Assembly (NCBI GenBank): GCA_900708905.1
Contig: CAADRB010000005.1
Span: 3,510,791-3,574,790, forward strand
Length of the DNA: 64,000 nt
Source of the DNA: Hymenolepis diminuta
Lineage: Eukaryota; Platyhelminthes; Cestoda; Cyclophyllidea; Hymenolepididae
Reading direction: 5' to 3'
The stretch's first letter is position 1, and the number at the start of each line of letters is the position of its first letter. This document shows positions 12,001 to 22,493 of the stretch, piece after piece. Below the pieces are notes generated by a model. That model worked only from the letters and a program-made list of their open reading frames with translations. It was not told the origin of the DNA and made no database searches. A program made the position numbers and the translations under genes.

Positions 12001-14467
12001 CATGTATTTCGGATATAACTGTTCTTCCCTAGCATTATTATTTCCTCACAATACACGCTCGCTTGGTCTATTAAGAAATTATTTCTATCACCTCGAACAT
12101 ACAAAATAAATCCCCATTCGCCCAAGACCCATTTTTCAGATCCGTAATGGTTCGGCATTTCTATCTTGACAGTCAGGGCTGACAGTACAGTCGAGTTTTG
12201 TTTTATAATTTGAAATGTCCTTTAATAGTGAATGACGGCGAAGTGTAATACCGAGAAGGTCAATAGTAAGTGCCTGAAATTTAAATTTTATAAAAGCATT
12301 CGCCTGCATTTTCTTAAATTGCTCTGCCCTCCATCTTGAAACTGGTCACCCAAGTGTTTTACATTTCACTTCTTGATATTCTTTGCATGAATCTGAAATG
12401 ATCCATCACCATCTTCGCTCTCAATGAACTGGTTTCCAAATATCATAGTGTATTCCAAAAACTTGACACGTTCTTGAAAATGGGAGCGTCTGATTATCTT
12501 TCTAGTAGTTTGCCCTTTCAATTTTTCTGTAAAATGGAGAAGGCGGAGTGTTCAGATGTCTTCTATTTCGCCTCTCTCAATTTCGGACTCTTATTTAATT
12601 AGAAAATAACAAAGGTTCGAATCACGGTCTTTCCTCATAATCTTGCGGAGTACTTTAATTCGAATTTTTGTCCATGCACAAAGTTTAGTAAATTTAATCA
12701 TCTCCATCAAATTTCAGTAATTCTTAAAGATTATCTTTCAATATAAGAAGAACTTTGGGCTGTATATATATGTAAATCAGGTGGACTGACTCTGCCTCAA
12801 CATTTAGCCAAAATTATTCTTCCTAAAATACTACCTCCATACTGTGAGTCTTCGCAAATTTTTGAATGTTAAATCTTTTTCCTACTTTTTACTCAAGATG
12901 CCTTATTCTAAAGCTCATTTTAATGACTGTCGAGTTTTGGAATAAAATAAGTGATCCTTATAATATGTGGCTCTAGAAAAGAAACTGCCATTCGAATGAA
13001 CTAAATCGCTAAATTTCTGCGTTTTTTCTGAAGAGTTATGTTGAGGTTTGCCTTTCCATTTCCGTTTCGATAATATAATAGTTCTAAATTTACACATCGA
13101 AGTTATTATTTAATAGTTCATTTAATTTCCGATTCTCAGTAGGTTTGTTGTATTGTTGATATGTAATTCATTCCTTAGGATCTTATTACACATGCAATAT
13201 GTACTATTTTAAACCATTAAGATAATTTAGATCCTCATTGAAATATTTGTACGTGCTTAATATGGAAAGAGACCCTCAGATCCAGTAGGAAGACGGACAC
13301 TCTTTAATTCACCAACAGCATTTGTATTAAGGTGGTATAACTGTTACGGGATTGACAGGTTACCTACTTAGCAAGTAAATTTAAATCCATATTACGAGCA
13401 TAAGAGCACAAATCGATAAATCTTGTACCTGAGAAGTATGTGCTCTTTTGATAACAATTTATGATTTTCTCTAAGACCATAAGAGATTATCCGACTCTGC
13501 TTTCTATCACAAACCTACGAGGATGGAGATCTAACTGATAAGAATGAAAACTAAGCTAAAATCATGTTGTATGAATTTTAGTTATCTTTTAAATTGGGAT
13601 AATTTGGGAAGAGATGTCTGAAAATTGGACTTATAACCAAGCCGACAAAGGTGTAATATTGCTCTGTATATTTGAGATTGTTTGTGGTTGAAATTTAGTT
13701 TTATTCCTCAATGATATCTTCAAATTAGCGGTGTGCAACGCAGCGCTAATCCTAAATAAAGCTATTTTTATAGTCTGACTGAGTTAGTCTTTGAGGGCTC
13801 TTTAATTCTATTCATCTCAAATTCTAACATGATATAATGGCCTTTTCAAAATCAGATGAATGGAAGTTGAATTGTGCCACTTGTGTATTAGACGATCACA
13901 AAGACCAGAGAGAGAGTTTCAAGAAGGTGAACTGGGTTATTCGTCTAGACTGCATACATGAAGTGGAATTATGTATAAAGGCTAAACAAAGAACATTTAA
14001 AGGAGCTGTCTGATTTTGTCCCCTTTGTGAGTTACTCTACGGCTGTCTTAACTGTGTAGACCTATGGCTCACAATTTTTATCGATTGTTAGCTATCTAAT
14101 CTCTGTTTTTTTTTTAAATTCTGTCTAGCCTACTAGCTATTATAGTCCAGAGAGTGGCCTCCACGGCCATAACAATGCTCCTGGTGAACCTGAGGAGAGT
14201 GAATTTGTTCTTGGTGAGTTTTTGATCGCCGAAGGCAGTGAAGAGGATCTGCGATTGGAAGTTGTGCGAATACTTGCCGAATGGTGTCTACTTCATCCGC
14301 TTAACCCAGCAGTTCTGCAGGCATTGAGCACACAGGAGGTGCAGAGAAGGTGGCGAACTCTGCGACTTACACTTCGATGCAGACAGTTGCCTTCAGAGGA
14401 TGAGTGTCCCTCTTCAACGCTCCTTGAATATCTCAATCGAGTTGCTGTTCGTGCTAGAGAAAAATAA
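1..14467 (+). CDS. KNTC1: KNTC1/Rod-like kinetochore protein, C-terminal half (15 exons)
   Basis: The gene enters the window already open and ends at TAA 14465-14467. Exons read: 1-81, 797-1361, 1641-1882, 1976-2245, 3357-3482, 3618-3925, 3957-4164, 6324-~6368, 6547-6645, 6726-6810, 7184-7242, 7287-7569, 8985-9477, 11143-11554, 14129-14467. Phases agree at every junction except the uncertain end of the eighth. The product is all-helical and matches, in order, segments of animal KNTC1 as I know it: EIVDFCKDFHQNASEAL, SPYHYELLCFLLDCI, SILERYRLPFH and the EEAELCYQKL region. KNTC1 (Rod) joins ZW10 and Zwilch in the RZZ complex, which recruits Spindly/dynein and Mad1-Mad2 to unattached kinetochores. 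The stop seems to come roughly 200 residues earlier than in the human protein. The N-terminal beta-propeller lies outside the window. A different large helical-repeat protein (for example NBAS) is less likely, because the colinear motifs fit KNTC1. Confidence 0.75.
361..598 (-). repeat. tRNA-derived SINE, near full length
   Basis: Read on the minus strand it starts with a tRNA-like head (GGTGGCGCATTG, then box-B-like GGTTCAACTCC), passes a conserved middle (GAGCGGAATGGCC) and ends TACCCAAGATGAGTGTTAG and CCTAAATGG. The same order recurs in the copies listed below. It lies in the first KNTC1-like intron of the window. Confidence 0.8.
797..1361 (+). CDS. KNTC1: KNTC1-like exon 2
   Basis: The acceptor is tttag at 792-796 and the donor gtacta at 1362. 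It is the longest exon traced, 188 codons plus one base, helical and leucine-rich, starting VSHYLEVFACIALEA. The reading frame stays open for the whole stretch, unlike the flanks. Opposite-strand and alternate-frame reading frames here are shadows. Confidence 0.7.
1641..1882 (+). CDS. KNTC1: KNTC1-like exon 3
   Basis: Contains PFEKWQFSLLFHEEVF, which lines up with the KNTC1 QWELALRFV region, and a long helix up to VTSVSIPL. The donor gtgggg at 1883 gives phase 0. The acceptor at 1640 is chosen because it alone keeps phase with exon 2. A stronger-looking acceptor after the pyrimidine tract ends at 1621 and would need a different exon 2 donor. Confidence 0.6.
1976..2245 (+). CDS. KNTC1: KNTC1-like exon 4
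   Basis: Exactly 90 codons in phase 0, between acceptor ccctag (1970-1975) and donor gtgagt (2246). Contains LDNLFRWSSHLDVTLAFGLA, which matches the KNTC1 HKVFNCRLVDLDLALGYC segment well. The preceding intron is only 93 bases. Confidence 0.75.
3357..3482 (+). CDS. KNTC1: KNTC1-like exon 5
   Basis: 42 codons in phase 0 between acceptor ctccag and donor gtaagt. Reads VIAAMMYKASRLLTAEDG and ends NAKWDAALRVYG, equivalent to the KNTC1 segment ending AQWGIRLGKLG. Confidence 0.75.
3618..3925 (+). CDS. KNTC1: KNTC1-like exon 6
   Basis: Starts LRHSHRNPQPDVV after acceptor gttag. The segment EIVDFCKDFHQNASEALLKH is the clearest KNTC1 match in the window (family: SLILEYCSTFQLDCDAVLQL). The donor gtagaa at 3926 leaves two bases and phases with exon 7 across a 31-base intron. 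An alternative donor at 3891 (gttttc, phase 0) is weaker. Confidence 0.75.
3957..4164 (+). CDS. KNTC1: KNTC1-like exon 7
   Basis: One base plus 69 codons, ending at donor gtatga (4165). Contains SPYHYELLCFLLDCIRTLDD, matching the KNTC1 LDPYDYEMIEVVLKVI motif. Confidence 0.75.
5735..5905 (-). repeat. SINE copy, partial
   Basis: Minus-strand match to the SINE head and middle, including the region around TGCACACCCGGCGAGTG. It lies in the intron between KNTC1-like exons 7 and 8. Confidence 0.6.
6324..6368 (+). CDS. KNTC1: KNTC1-like exon 8 (3' end uncertain)
   Basis: After acceptor tccttag (6317-6323) the frame reads SLLSLRHFSKLDVQF and reaches a stop at 6396. No consensus donor is visible: gtgcaa at 6360 and gttcgg at 6369 both keep phase 0. 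This is the weakest exon of the model. Confidence 0.4.
6547..6645 (+). CDS. KNTC1: KNTC1-like exon 9
   Basis: 33 codons in phase 0 behind a strong pyrimidine tract and ttttag. FDRILAFLHRYQLKS corresponds to the KNTC1 helix ALSILKHLKSYRR. Donor gttagt at 6646. Confidence 0.65.
6726..6810 (+). CDS. KNTC1: KNTC1-like exon 10
   Basis: 28 codons plus one base between acceptor tttgcag and donor gtaggc. SILERYRLPFHPLCMETG carries the RLPFH motif that is characteristic of KNTC1, where it reads TRLPFHLIFFG. Confidence 0.75.
6850..6925 (+). repeat. SINE copy, head fragment
   Basis: Box-B-like GCGGGTTCGATACTTATC followed by CACACTCAGTGAACCG, as in the other copies. Confidence 0.55.
7184..7242 (+). CDS. 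KNTC1: KNTC1-like exon 11
   Basis: Two bases plus 19 codons (KDINQSNLYKWLQLDEVVE) between a T-run acceptor ending aag and donor gtaagt. It continues the RLPFH region, equivalent to FWKILSTELSEESFPTL. Confidence 0.65.
7287..7569 (+). CDS. KNTC1: KNTC1-like exon 12
   Basis: Begins WGLSDNINIAVVANGLSSLE after a 44-base intron (7243-7286) and ends with donor gtattc at 7570, leaving one base. It is helical with a high leucine content. The long reading frames overlapping it in other frames are shadows. Confidence 0.65.
8985..9477 (+). CDS. KNTC1: KNTC1-like exon 13
   Basis: Long open frame with DGPIKLIFLDMAVRMLNGWL (KNTC1: KISALKFCLYLAERWL), a Ser/Thr-rich loop, and ALEEAELCYQKLSVEACL (KNTC1: KAEALLKKLHIQYRRSG). 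The start at 8985 is the acceptor that phases with exon 12; 8969 is a non-phasing alternative. Donor gtatgt at 9478. Confidence 0.7.
9661..9687. repeat. AT dinucleotide microsatellite
   Basis: About thirteen uninterrupted AT units in the intron between KNTC1-like exons 13 and 14. Confidence 0.95.
10555..10925 (+). repeat. Two SINE fragments in tandem
   Basis: One head fragment (GGGTTCAATAT and CACACTCAGTAG, about 10559-10615) is followed by a second piece (10735-10925) with GGCTGGCCACCCTGGTTAAT and a decayed CTACTTAGATTAAGTG tail. Confidence 0.6.
11143..11554 (+). CDS. KNTC1: KNTC1-like exon 14
   Basis: Begins SSVLVDLLLEKSCAIYASMP (KNTC1: EKVWDMLLEKWLCPSTKP) after acceptor tttcatag, one base into a codon. 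The second half is an acidic, probably disordered loop ending NATFATS at donor gtaaat (11555). Confidence 0.7.
14129..14467 (+). CDS. KNTC1: KNTC1-like terminal exon 15
   Basis: Begins PTSYYSPESGLHG after acceptor tgtctag and ends at TAA 14465-14467. EEDLRLEVVRILAEWCLLHP resembles the KNTC1 helix SMAVRLVTELCLEYKIYD. The human protein continues for roughly 200 more residues after this point, so the protein is either truncated here or its last exons were missed. Confidence 0.65.
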   Translation, partial: PTSYYSPESGLHGHNNAPGEPEESEFVLGEFLIAEGSEEDLRLEVVRILAEWCLLHPLNPAVLQALSTQEVQRRWRTLRLTLRCRQLPSEDECPSSTLLEYLNRVAVRAREK

Positions 14468-15394
14468 GACAGTGGCTCCCTTTGTATTGTACCGTGTTAT
14501 TTGTGTCAGTACCATTTATGCGCATCAGTTGGCTTTTGTGCTTAGGGGAAAAGGATTCTAAAGGGTTGTTCTTCAATATCATTGTATTTCTATTCAGATT
14601 CTGACTTTTTGCCTCTGGTTGCTCTATATTGACTGGTACGTGTTAGAGGGATGGGAAAAGGATAGTTTGGGTGGTTTTAGCCTACTCGATTCATTTTGAG
14701 CCGCGTATTATTATTTCTCATGGCTGTACAACAAAAACTTTTATTAATGTAAATCACCTAAGTGAACAAGTGGATTCGGTAAGACATGAAACAAGGAAGG
14801 AATCAAGAAGATACAGGCAATGGAGCTAGAGCACCAGGTCTTAATTTGTTCGAATTATTGAAGTCTTGAGTTGTCCATATTTTCATTAGGAAAATAGTTT
14901 ACTTTATTTGCCTCTAACGTTCAAATTTCATTAGTTTACTTCGCTGAGATTAGGTCTATAATATTCAGAGTTTATTTAATTCTGTGGCTGGTCATGAAAC
15001 CCCGATTTACTTTAAGAAAGTCAACTCGAATGTTTTAGTCTTTGCACTTAAGAAAAACTCACAACCTTCATCACTCGAGCACTGGATCACTGATTATTGA
15101 ATTTTATGCCCATCTCTGTTACTATTAGGCTAAACAAGCATCCGTTCATTTATCACGTATTCATTTCTATGTAAGCTATCTCATCTCTTCTATGTTAACT
15201 TGCTGAATATGATGTAAGATGTTTTTGTCTTCTCATCTACTGGAAAAAAGGGATTTGAAACAGGAAGGCTGACCCTTATTGATTAAAAATAACCTGCCTA
15301 TAAGCATTAAAAGTTGAAGACAAACATTTACCGCAATCCACGGAATGAATAGTAAGATTTGCATTTCAAAACGTTAGCTATCCACATAATAAAT

Positions 15395-15530
15395 GCAGGA
15401 CAACTCGAATCCAAAAATCAAATCAGGTAAGACCCTTTGATACTTTGTCATTGCTCCAAACATATTTCCGATCTCCCTTACTTTCTGGTAATCGGTTTGA
15501 CTCAGGTAGAGTGAAGGTATTGCGGAGCAG
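15395..15530 (+). repeat. Dispersed repeat A, copy 1
   Basis: AAATCAAATCAGGTAAGACC then TTTGATACTTTGTCATTGC, shared with the copies near 19895 and 43325. Family unknown; possibly the end of a transposable element. Confidence 0.55.
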
Positions 15531-18500
15531 CTCTTACGAGAAACATACATCTACCATCACTCTTGTTGACCAAAATTATCCAACTGATGATCACCTTGAT
15601 ATTCGGCAGACATCCCTCAGTAGCACTAATTCTGCTAATAAAACGTCTTCAGATATTCTGCGGTAGATTAGAGTTGGTAATTAAGCGGTCCTGACGTAGG
15701 ATTTTGACCATCTCAGTAGCTTAATACCTTGGACATCTCGGTAGTAAGTTCTAATCCAATGTCTTCTAACACAGTGATGAACGAATCGGGTGGAGGTTGA
15801 AGTTAATCAATTTCCAGTTTACACGATCGAGACTCTTCACAAACTCCCACAGTATTGCATTTCCTAATCTCAAAATTACCACTTGACATTTTCAGGACAG
15901 ATATATGCTTCTGTGCATATTTGCCACTTACTATGCTGCAGTTATTTTGCATATTTTATCAGTCTCTTTTGCTCCAAATCAAATTTCACTTCCTTTTTCC
16001 GCATTGTTGCAAATAGGTTCAGTGTTTCTCACTTCTTCTGAAATTAGTTTTAAAAAAGCAAACTTAAAATTATTACCATTACCAGTAAGGTGAAATGTTG
16101 TTCCAATTTACTCTGCTTACTGTTTTAACTCCCATTTGAAATAAAATTAAATTATTTCACCAATAACTATTTTTTTACGAGATGCTTAACTTTGCATTAT
16201 GGTTTCTTTATTACTGCGATTTCAAAAGTAGACGTTAAGGTTTAACAAAGAGATGAAAATGGGAGATTTCCATGCGTGAATCATTGTACAATTTTCTGCA
16301 ATGCGTACATCTTTTTATGCGAGAAGGCTTACCACCTCAAGCGTTGTAAGTTAATGAAGGACAAAAACAAAATTATATCCTATTGTTGATATTTTGCGCG
16401 CCAGACGGAAGGGTTGTCTGATATAAACCTCCTTCCTCTCTTGTGTCTTAAACCCAGAATATTACATTTTTCATTTCGCTACACCAATTATTTGCAATGG
16501 ATCGTTTCAGTTGGCAGACTAGTAATTGCAAACCATTTTATTCAGAAAGCTTTAAATGATCGGTGTTTTCGGCCAATAAAAGCTTTGAGAAATTGGAAAT
16601 ACTACCTAGAGTAAGATATACTTCATATCAATGTTTTGTTTTAAGACTTCGCAATAGAAGGCTGGAATCGAGATCACTCAGGCGAATATTGAACATTGAC
16701 CGTATAACTGCCAACCAGACATAAAGTTCTTTTGTAATATGTTTGAATACCTGACATACGGTACATTCAAGGAAAAATTTAAGCCCCTTGGATCTCAGTC
16801 GGCGTTTATATAAATGTAAAACAGGGTTAAATGTTACCTTAATTAGAAAGAGGAGAAAATATCAAGGGGCCTATTAGTCATTTCACCTTAATACTTTATC
16901 CTAACATTTTGTAGCTAATATGATTTTTGATAGGGTAAGGATAAATAACTTGCTTTCACAGATATTGTTTACAGTAGTTTCAAGTTTTGACTGACTCTGT
17001 GATTTCTGATCGATTAAGGTTAAGTAACTAGTAAAAAGGTGAAGATAGTTTTGATGAATATATTGCCCGAGGCTAAAGCAAACTGAACTTAAGAGGGTAC
17101 TGCGATGTTAACCATAACTTTCGCAGAGCTATATGGTCAGTCAGTTTAGATCATACCGAGTACTTTTAAACGGGAACAATTACCTGGGCAAATTAATGAC
17201 CTCTGGAATGTGCAAGATAAGCAGAAAAAACTGATATGCTCATGAAATCGTGTATCAATTAGGGATGTTACGGCGCTTGAATTAATATTAAATGAAACAT
17301 AGTTTTCTTGCTAATTTGTGCTATAAAGATCTAGTAAGTCTGACATATGATCCTTCTTTCAACTACGTGTATTTATTATGCTTCTGTTGGTATAATCGAC
17401 TTGACCAGAATATAAATCACTTTTGACGACATGATGCCTTCTGTTAAAACGTCTCGTTATGGTATCAATTTACGTCTTTGCTTTTATTTTTGTTATTACG
17501 GTTGGTCAAATGGCATCCAGGAAGAGGCGAAATAGGCAATGGAAGCATTTAATAAAGTCAGAATGTCAGATGATTAGCTTCATTTTAATTCTAGTAGTGT
17601 TGAGTTACGCACTTTCTAATAAGAGTTATAATTTACAATCCAATGTTTCAAGTGTTCCAGAGTTCAATTTTCACAATTTGATCTCTGGGTTTCTAAGTTT
17701 ACTTTCGCGATAGGCACAGGTTGTCGATCATGCACTTTAATAAAAGATCTTGTCCTGCCATTTTGATTTATTTATATCTTATTACAATCGCGGGCAAGCA
17801 TTTTAAACGTAACAGATCTCCCTGAAGTTCATAAGGGATCCGACAAATAAATTATTTATTAAAACTAAATCTACATATAAGTATAAATAGATACATTTTA
17901 ATCCATCAAACACAGTATAAGCGTGAATCTACCGCTCTGTTTTTGATAACTTAGAGTGGCTCAATGAGAGAACCGGTTTTCGGGACAGTGTTCATGTTCT
18001 GGATTTATATCTACATTATTTTTTTTTAAAAAGAAAAAAATATGCTGGAGAATATTGGTAAATATGACAATTAACTTTATAAATTACTGGAGTTAGGATA
18101 AATCATAATGAATAACTGGCTTGAAGTTGATGGACTTATCTAAACGAGACATCTAAGGTTTTGTTTTGTCTTTTCAGTGCGTGGTTTGAAGGTCAAACTT
18201 AAGGGAAACAATTCTAAAGGATGAAGAACTGTTTAAAAGTTAATATTTTTTAATTGAAATCCGATATTATCAAGCCATTACAAAGGTAAAACTGAGAAAT
18301 AATTAAAAATGAATTGAAAAAAACTCAATATATTAGGTATTTAATTTGTCCATTTAGTCTTCAAATGAGGTGAAGGGGTAACTAACCAATTGGGAAAGGG
18401 TTCGAAACTTCCAGATAGTCCTGATTTACATTTCATATTACATTTATCACCAAATGACATCGGCAGTAATTATTAGGCTAACTTTTAATAAAACGATGGA

Positions 18501-19894
18501 GAAAGTTATTAATACATTTTTCTTACAATTAAACGAAGCCATAAATTTCTCATATGTATTTATTCCATCAGTGCCAAATTCAACAGTATTTCATATCCCC
18601 ATTCCAATACAACTCAGTAATCACATACTACTTATTGTGTTTACAAGTAATTTGCATTTTGACTTCATTTTCACACGTGTGTTTACCACAGATATTAATA
18701 GGACAGAAGTAATTGTCTATATGGATATTGTCTGTTTGAAAGGTAATCTTACACGCTCATGTGACTTTCTTCTGAGAAAAACATTCTACGAGATGAGCAC
18801 GGTAGTGTAAATGGAAAAAATAATAACAACACTGGAAGGAGGCAGAAGAAACAGAAAGGGATTTCTACGTAGGTAAGATCTATATACATTGATCGGAGCA
18901 AGCTTTGGCAATTTCGAGGGAAAATATTGGAATGTAAACGCACTTCTAAGCAGTCGTTAGGGTCTCGAGGTACTAAATTAAGAGAAAACAATGAGATATT
19001 AATTATAAAGCAGAATCAGTTAAAAGTTTTAATCACACAAATTGATTCAAAAGTATAAATTAAATTGCATACCGATTACGTATTAACAGCACACTTGAAA
19101 GCTGTAGTTCTTATTGGAATTTTATGCATTCATTTGGTATTTCTGAAGATGTTTTTTCTACACTCCACTTGGAATCATACCTGCAACCGCATATTATCCC
19201 CAATAAAGCGTTAAGTTTTGGTCGATTCTTTTTGAAGTGGATGCGCTTATGTAAGGAATTCACACAAGGTACTACTTATCACTTAAGCCAAATAATAATT
19301 CTGATAATGGTCCACAGTTTATGGTTGTACGTCTACCACTTTAACAAATCATGCAGCTAAAGATGCAGGCTTTCTTCCAACTCCAACCGTCTACTCTAAG
19401 TCTTCAAAGCCAAGTTAGAATAGAGTCAATGGATATCACATATTTCAAAAAGGACCAGATCGAAATCACTAACAATTATAGATTAGTAAATATAAAATTG
19501 TGAACTTCTTTAGAACCTTTAACATTCCTTGTTCAAAATGGTATCCACCTTGATCAACTGGATTTCAAAGTCCCAATTTCCAGAAGCAATGATTATGATG
19601 TTGTAAAAATCATAGAAAAACATTCACGTTGATTGAGCTCTGCTAACCTTAAAATTTTGCTTATCTCATCTCTGCTACGTTAAAGCTCTAAGCCCTAGAA
19701 TATCATGTAAGATCATTTGCCTTCGCAAACATTGGAAGAAATAAGTGAATTGAAGTGTCAAGACCGATCTCTCTTTATCAAAAAACCAGTCTATAGGCAC
19801 GGAACATTATCAGTAAGCATTTGCTATAATCCAAAAGGAGGGAATCATGAATTTTGAATAACTGAATTTGAATACCTACTACCCATTTAGTGAA

Positions 19895-20045
19895 AATTGC
19901 ACAGTCTGCATCTAAAATCAAACGAAGTAAGACTTTTTGATATATTGACGCTGCTCTCAGCATCCTTTTGATCTCCTTTTATCGTTTGTTAGAATTTCTG
20001 GCAACCGACTTCAGTAGATTCCCTCAATTGGAAGTCGCATAATTT
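19895..20045 (+). repeat. Dispersed repeat A, copy 2
   Basis: AAATCAAACGAAGTAAGAC, TTTTTGATATATTGACGCTG and GATCTCCTTTTATCG align with copies 1 and 3. Confidence 0.55.
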
Positions 20046-20934
20046 TTATATTACTATGGAAAATAATAATATGAAAAGGTTTTGGAAAGTGAAGTGTCAA
20101 ACTGCAGTTGAACTCTACGAACTTAGCATGGAGAATGCTAACACAATCGAATCTTTATCCAAAAAACTCCAAATTACACTTGTGATTTCCCATATTTTTC
20201 CATATCACGCAGATGGTAGTACATTTCCAGCTTTTTCTCAAGTGATAATAAGTGTTAATATGCCACGTCACATTTCATTTTCCAGATTTAACACAATATG
20301 AAACTAAAACTCATAGAAAGTTGAAACCCCAATAACCTTACCTCTTCCAAATTGAGAATTATTGTTGATCCGTCTCCGCAAGATGCAGTGAAGTTCGCTG
20401 AAAATTAAGACAAATGTGTAGCAAAATAATACAAAAATAAAAAAGGTGGTTTTAAATTTCTTTGATAATCTAATCGATCGATCAAAGGAATCGAGTATTA
20501 AAGGTATCGTGATTGATCATTTAAACTACCAAATGACAAAATTTTTTTCTTGTGTAAAATACATTGCTTGAAGTACATTAGTTCAAAATGGATATGGACT
20601 TACTTATTGCTTTGGTCAAAAGTGCCATAATTTGAATGAATGCGCTGTAACTAATGCGCCATTCAGCATCAGCGAATCGATGTACAATCCGGGCCAAAAT
20701 GGTGTGTGGAAGATAAAGACCTTGAGAAATACCAAATGTAAAAATTAAAACTTGGCAACAAAATCAAATTATGTAGTGAGAAGGTGACACCGATTACTTG
20801 GGTCTTTACCTAATGACAAATTGTCATTTGAATAAAACACTGTTTCGATTAAAGTGACTGACGGTTTAATTAGTGCTCAGAATGTGCATACTTGACATTT
20901 TTGAAATGAAATTGTTTTCTCCTCTTACATATGC

Positions 20935-21090
20935 CAGTGGTGCGGCGATTAGAGTTCTCGTAGGCGAGATCAGGGTGACGAATTGACAAACGAAACGGCC
21001 AAACACACCGTTAAGTCTAGCTAATTAACGAGGGAGCAGGATTCCAGTTTCTCACCTAGGAGGTTATATGTTACTTCTTTTCCAAAGAAG
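20935..21090 (+). repeat. SINE copy
   Basis: AAACGGCCAAACACACCGTT, then AGTTTCTCACCTAGGAGG, follow the middle-to-tail order of the family. Confidence 0.55.
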
Positions 21091-22293
21091 ATAAGTGTTG
21101 CAAAACTATTTCCAAAATGGAATTGGGAACTATAAGTGGCCTATCTCCATATCATTACCATATTCCTTTTTATAAAATGAACTACTTATAGAAATAATTT
21201 GATTTTAAATCATAATTCACTTCCCCATCACGCTAGGCATTAGTTGAATAAATTGGAGTAACTCAGAATACTTTTACCTAAATTTTTATAAATTAAACTG
21301 ACCTAATTTCTCAGGTGCCCTGGGGATTTCAAGGTCATGAAATAGGAAAGCGCACAATATTATATCGACGCTAAGCTAATTAATGTGGGGATTAATTTAA
21401 TGTTAGCAAAAGTTAAATCTTTAAGAAATTTTGGACACGTTATCCTTTTTAAAATTATATCGGCCGTTTATCACGCAGAGATTTTGAACATAAAATTTCT
21501 TACTAAAATGATGCATTTCCTCCATTAATCAAAGCAATGAAGGAAATAATAAGAGTCAGTTTTCATCTGCTAGCCGCAATCAGTTGTAAAAACTTGACGA
21601 ACAGTCAATGACTTAAATTAATGTTCAATAAGCGGATGGAGTCATATCCAACAAGGTGATTTGACAGTCGTAAGTTACAATTTAACAGCAGCCAATATCA
21701 TCTATGAATAAAAGTGTTTGTTGACAAAACAAATTATTGGTTTGTTCTCAATTAACTGTACCCTTGCACTCATTTGGGATAGATATGTAACGTGTCATCA
21801 TTTCATTCGGTTAATGCTAGTCGGTTTCGACAAAAAATAATCGGAAAATACTGCGGCCATTCTAATTAGAGTTTACATTGAGTGAACTCTAGTAAGCTGT
21901 GCTTTGTTAAAATTAAAGTAGCTAGGTAGATTAACTTTTCCATAACCAAAACTTTCTCTCGGTACTCTTCCCCAAATATGGCGATAGACTCCCTGCTGCC
22001 GCACTCGTGATCTTCCGAGGACACACAGACAACTTTAGACGCCTTATCGATTCATGATTGAATCATATATACTCCCTTTGCATATATACACCTCATCGGG
22101 TACCCAAATCAGTTATCTTTTGCCCACATTCCCTTCCCCTCTCATTATTTCCGGTCCTCTTCCAATAAACTCACTCATCACTGTCTCGCCTTCTTTCTCC
22201 CCCTCTCTCTCTCTCACTATATTGTTTTCATAGTGAAGAATTATAGAAGATGGATGATGTGGCCTGTGGAATATCAGGGGAAAATCGGATACC

Positions 22294-22493
22294 TTAGCCG
22301 CTAAGTTTCATCTTCCACAAGATCATTTGAGCAAGGATAAGCCCCAGCCTTTTTGAGAAATAAATATATTGAAGCCTGAGGAACAACCGTTCCAAATGAA
22401 CATAGGCATTGAGCACCGTAGAAAAGAGATGACTCAGCAATTCAAGGGGCAGATTATAAAAGTTCAATTTTATATCCACAGAATAAAAATCTT
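22294..22493 (-). CDS. Calpain terminal exon: EF-hands 4 and 5, stop
   Basis: Two bases plus 66 codons including TAA at 22296-22294, after acceptor atcag. [18 protein letters not shown] matches the family FVRCLVRLETLFKIF helix. The remaining 24 residues match the dimer-forming EF5 region only loosely. Phase with the preceding exon supports the assignment. Confidence 0.78.

Larger units (their letters stand above)
14468..22293. other. Intergenic region between two convergent genes
   Basis: No convincing gene is visible. It holds two copies of a dispersed repeat (15395-15530 and 19895-20045), a SINE copy near 20935-21090, a possible integrase remnant near 19298-19345 and a pyrimidine-rich stretch near 22125-22220. 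A 118-codon open frame at 18454-18810 (+) is compositionally like the AT-rich background and has no recognisable motif. The last part should contain the calpain 3' UTR on the minus strand. Confidence 0.6.

Noticed and set aside
1..14467. NBAS (Sec39-type) identity for the first gene
   Set aside because: Considered because it is also a large helical protein, but RLPFH, the VDFCKDF block and the order of helices fit KNTC1/Rod.
18454..18810. 118-codon plus-strand open frame in the intergenic region
   Set aside because: Rich in Ile/Phe/Thr/Asn as expected from AT-rich DNA, no domain or signal recognised, no splice partners or promoter; likely chance.
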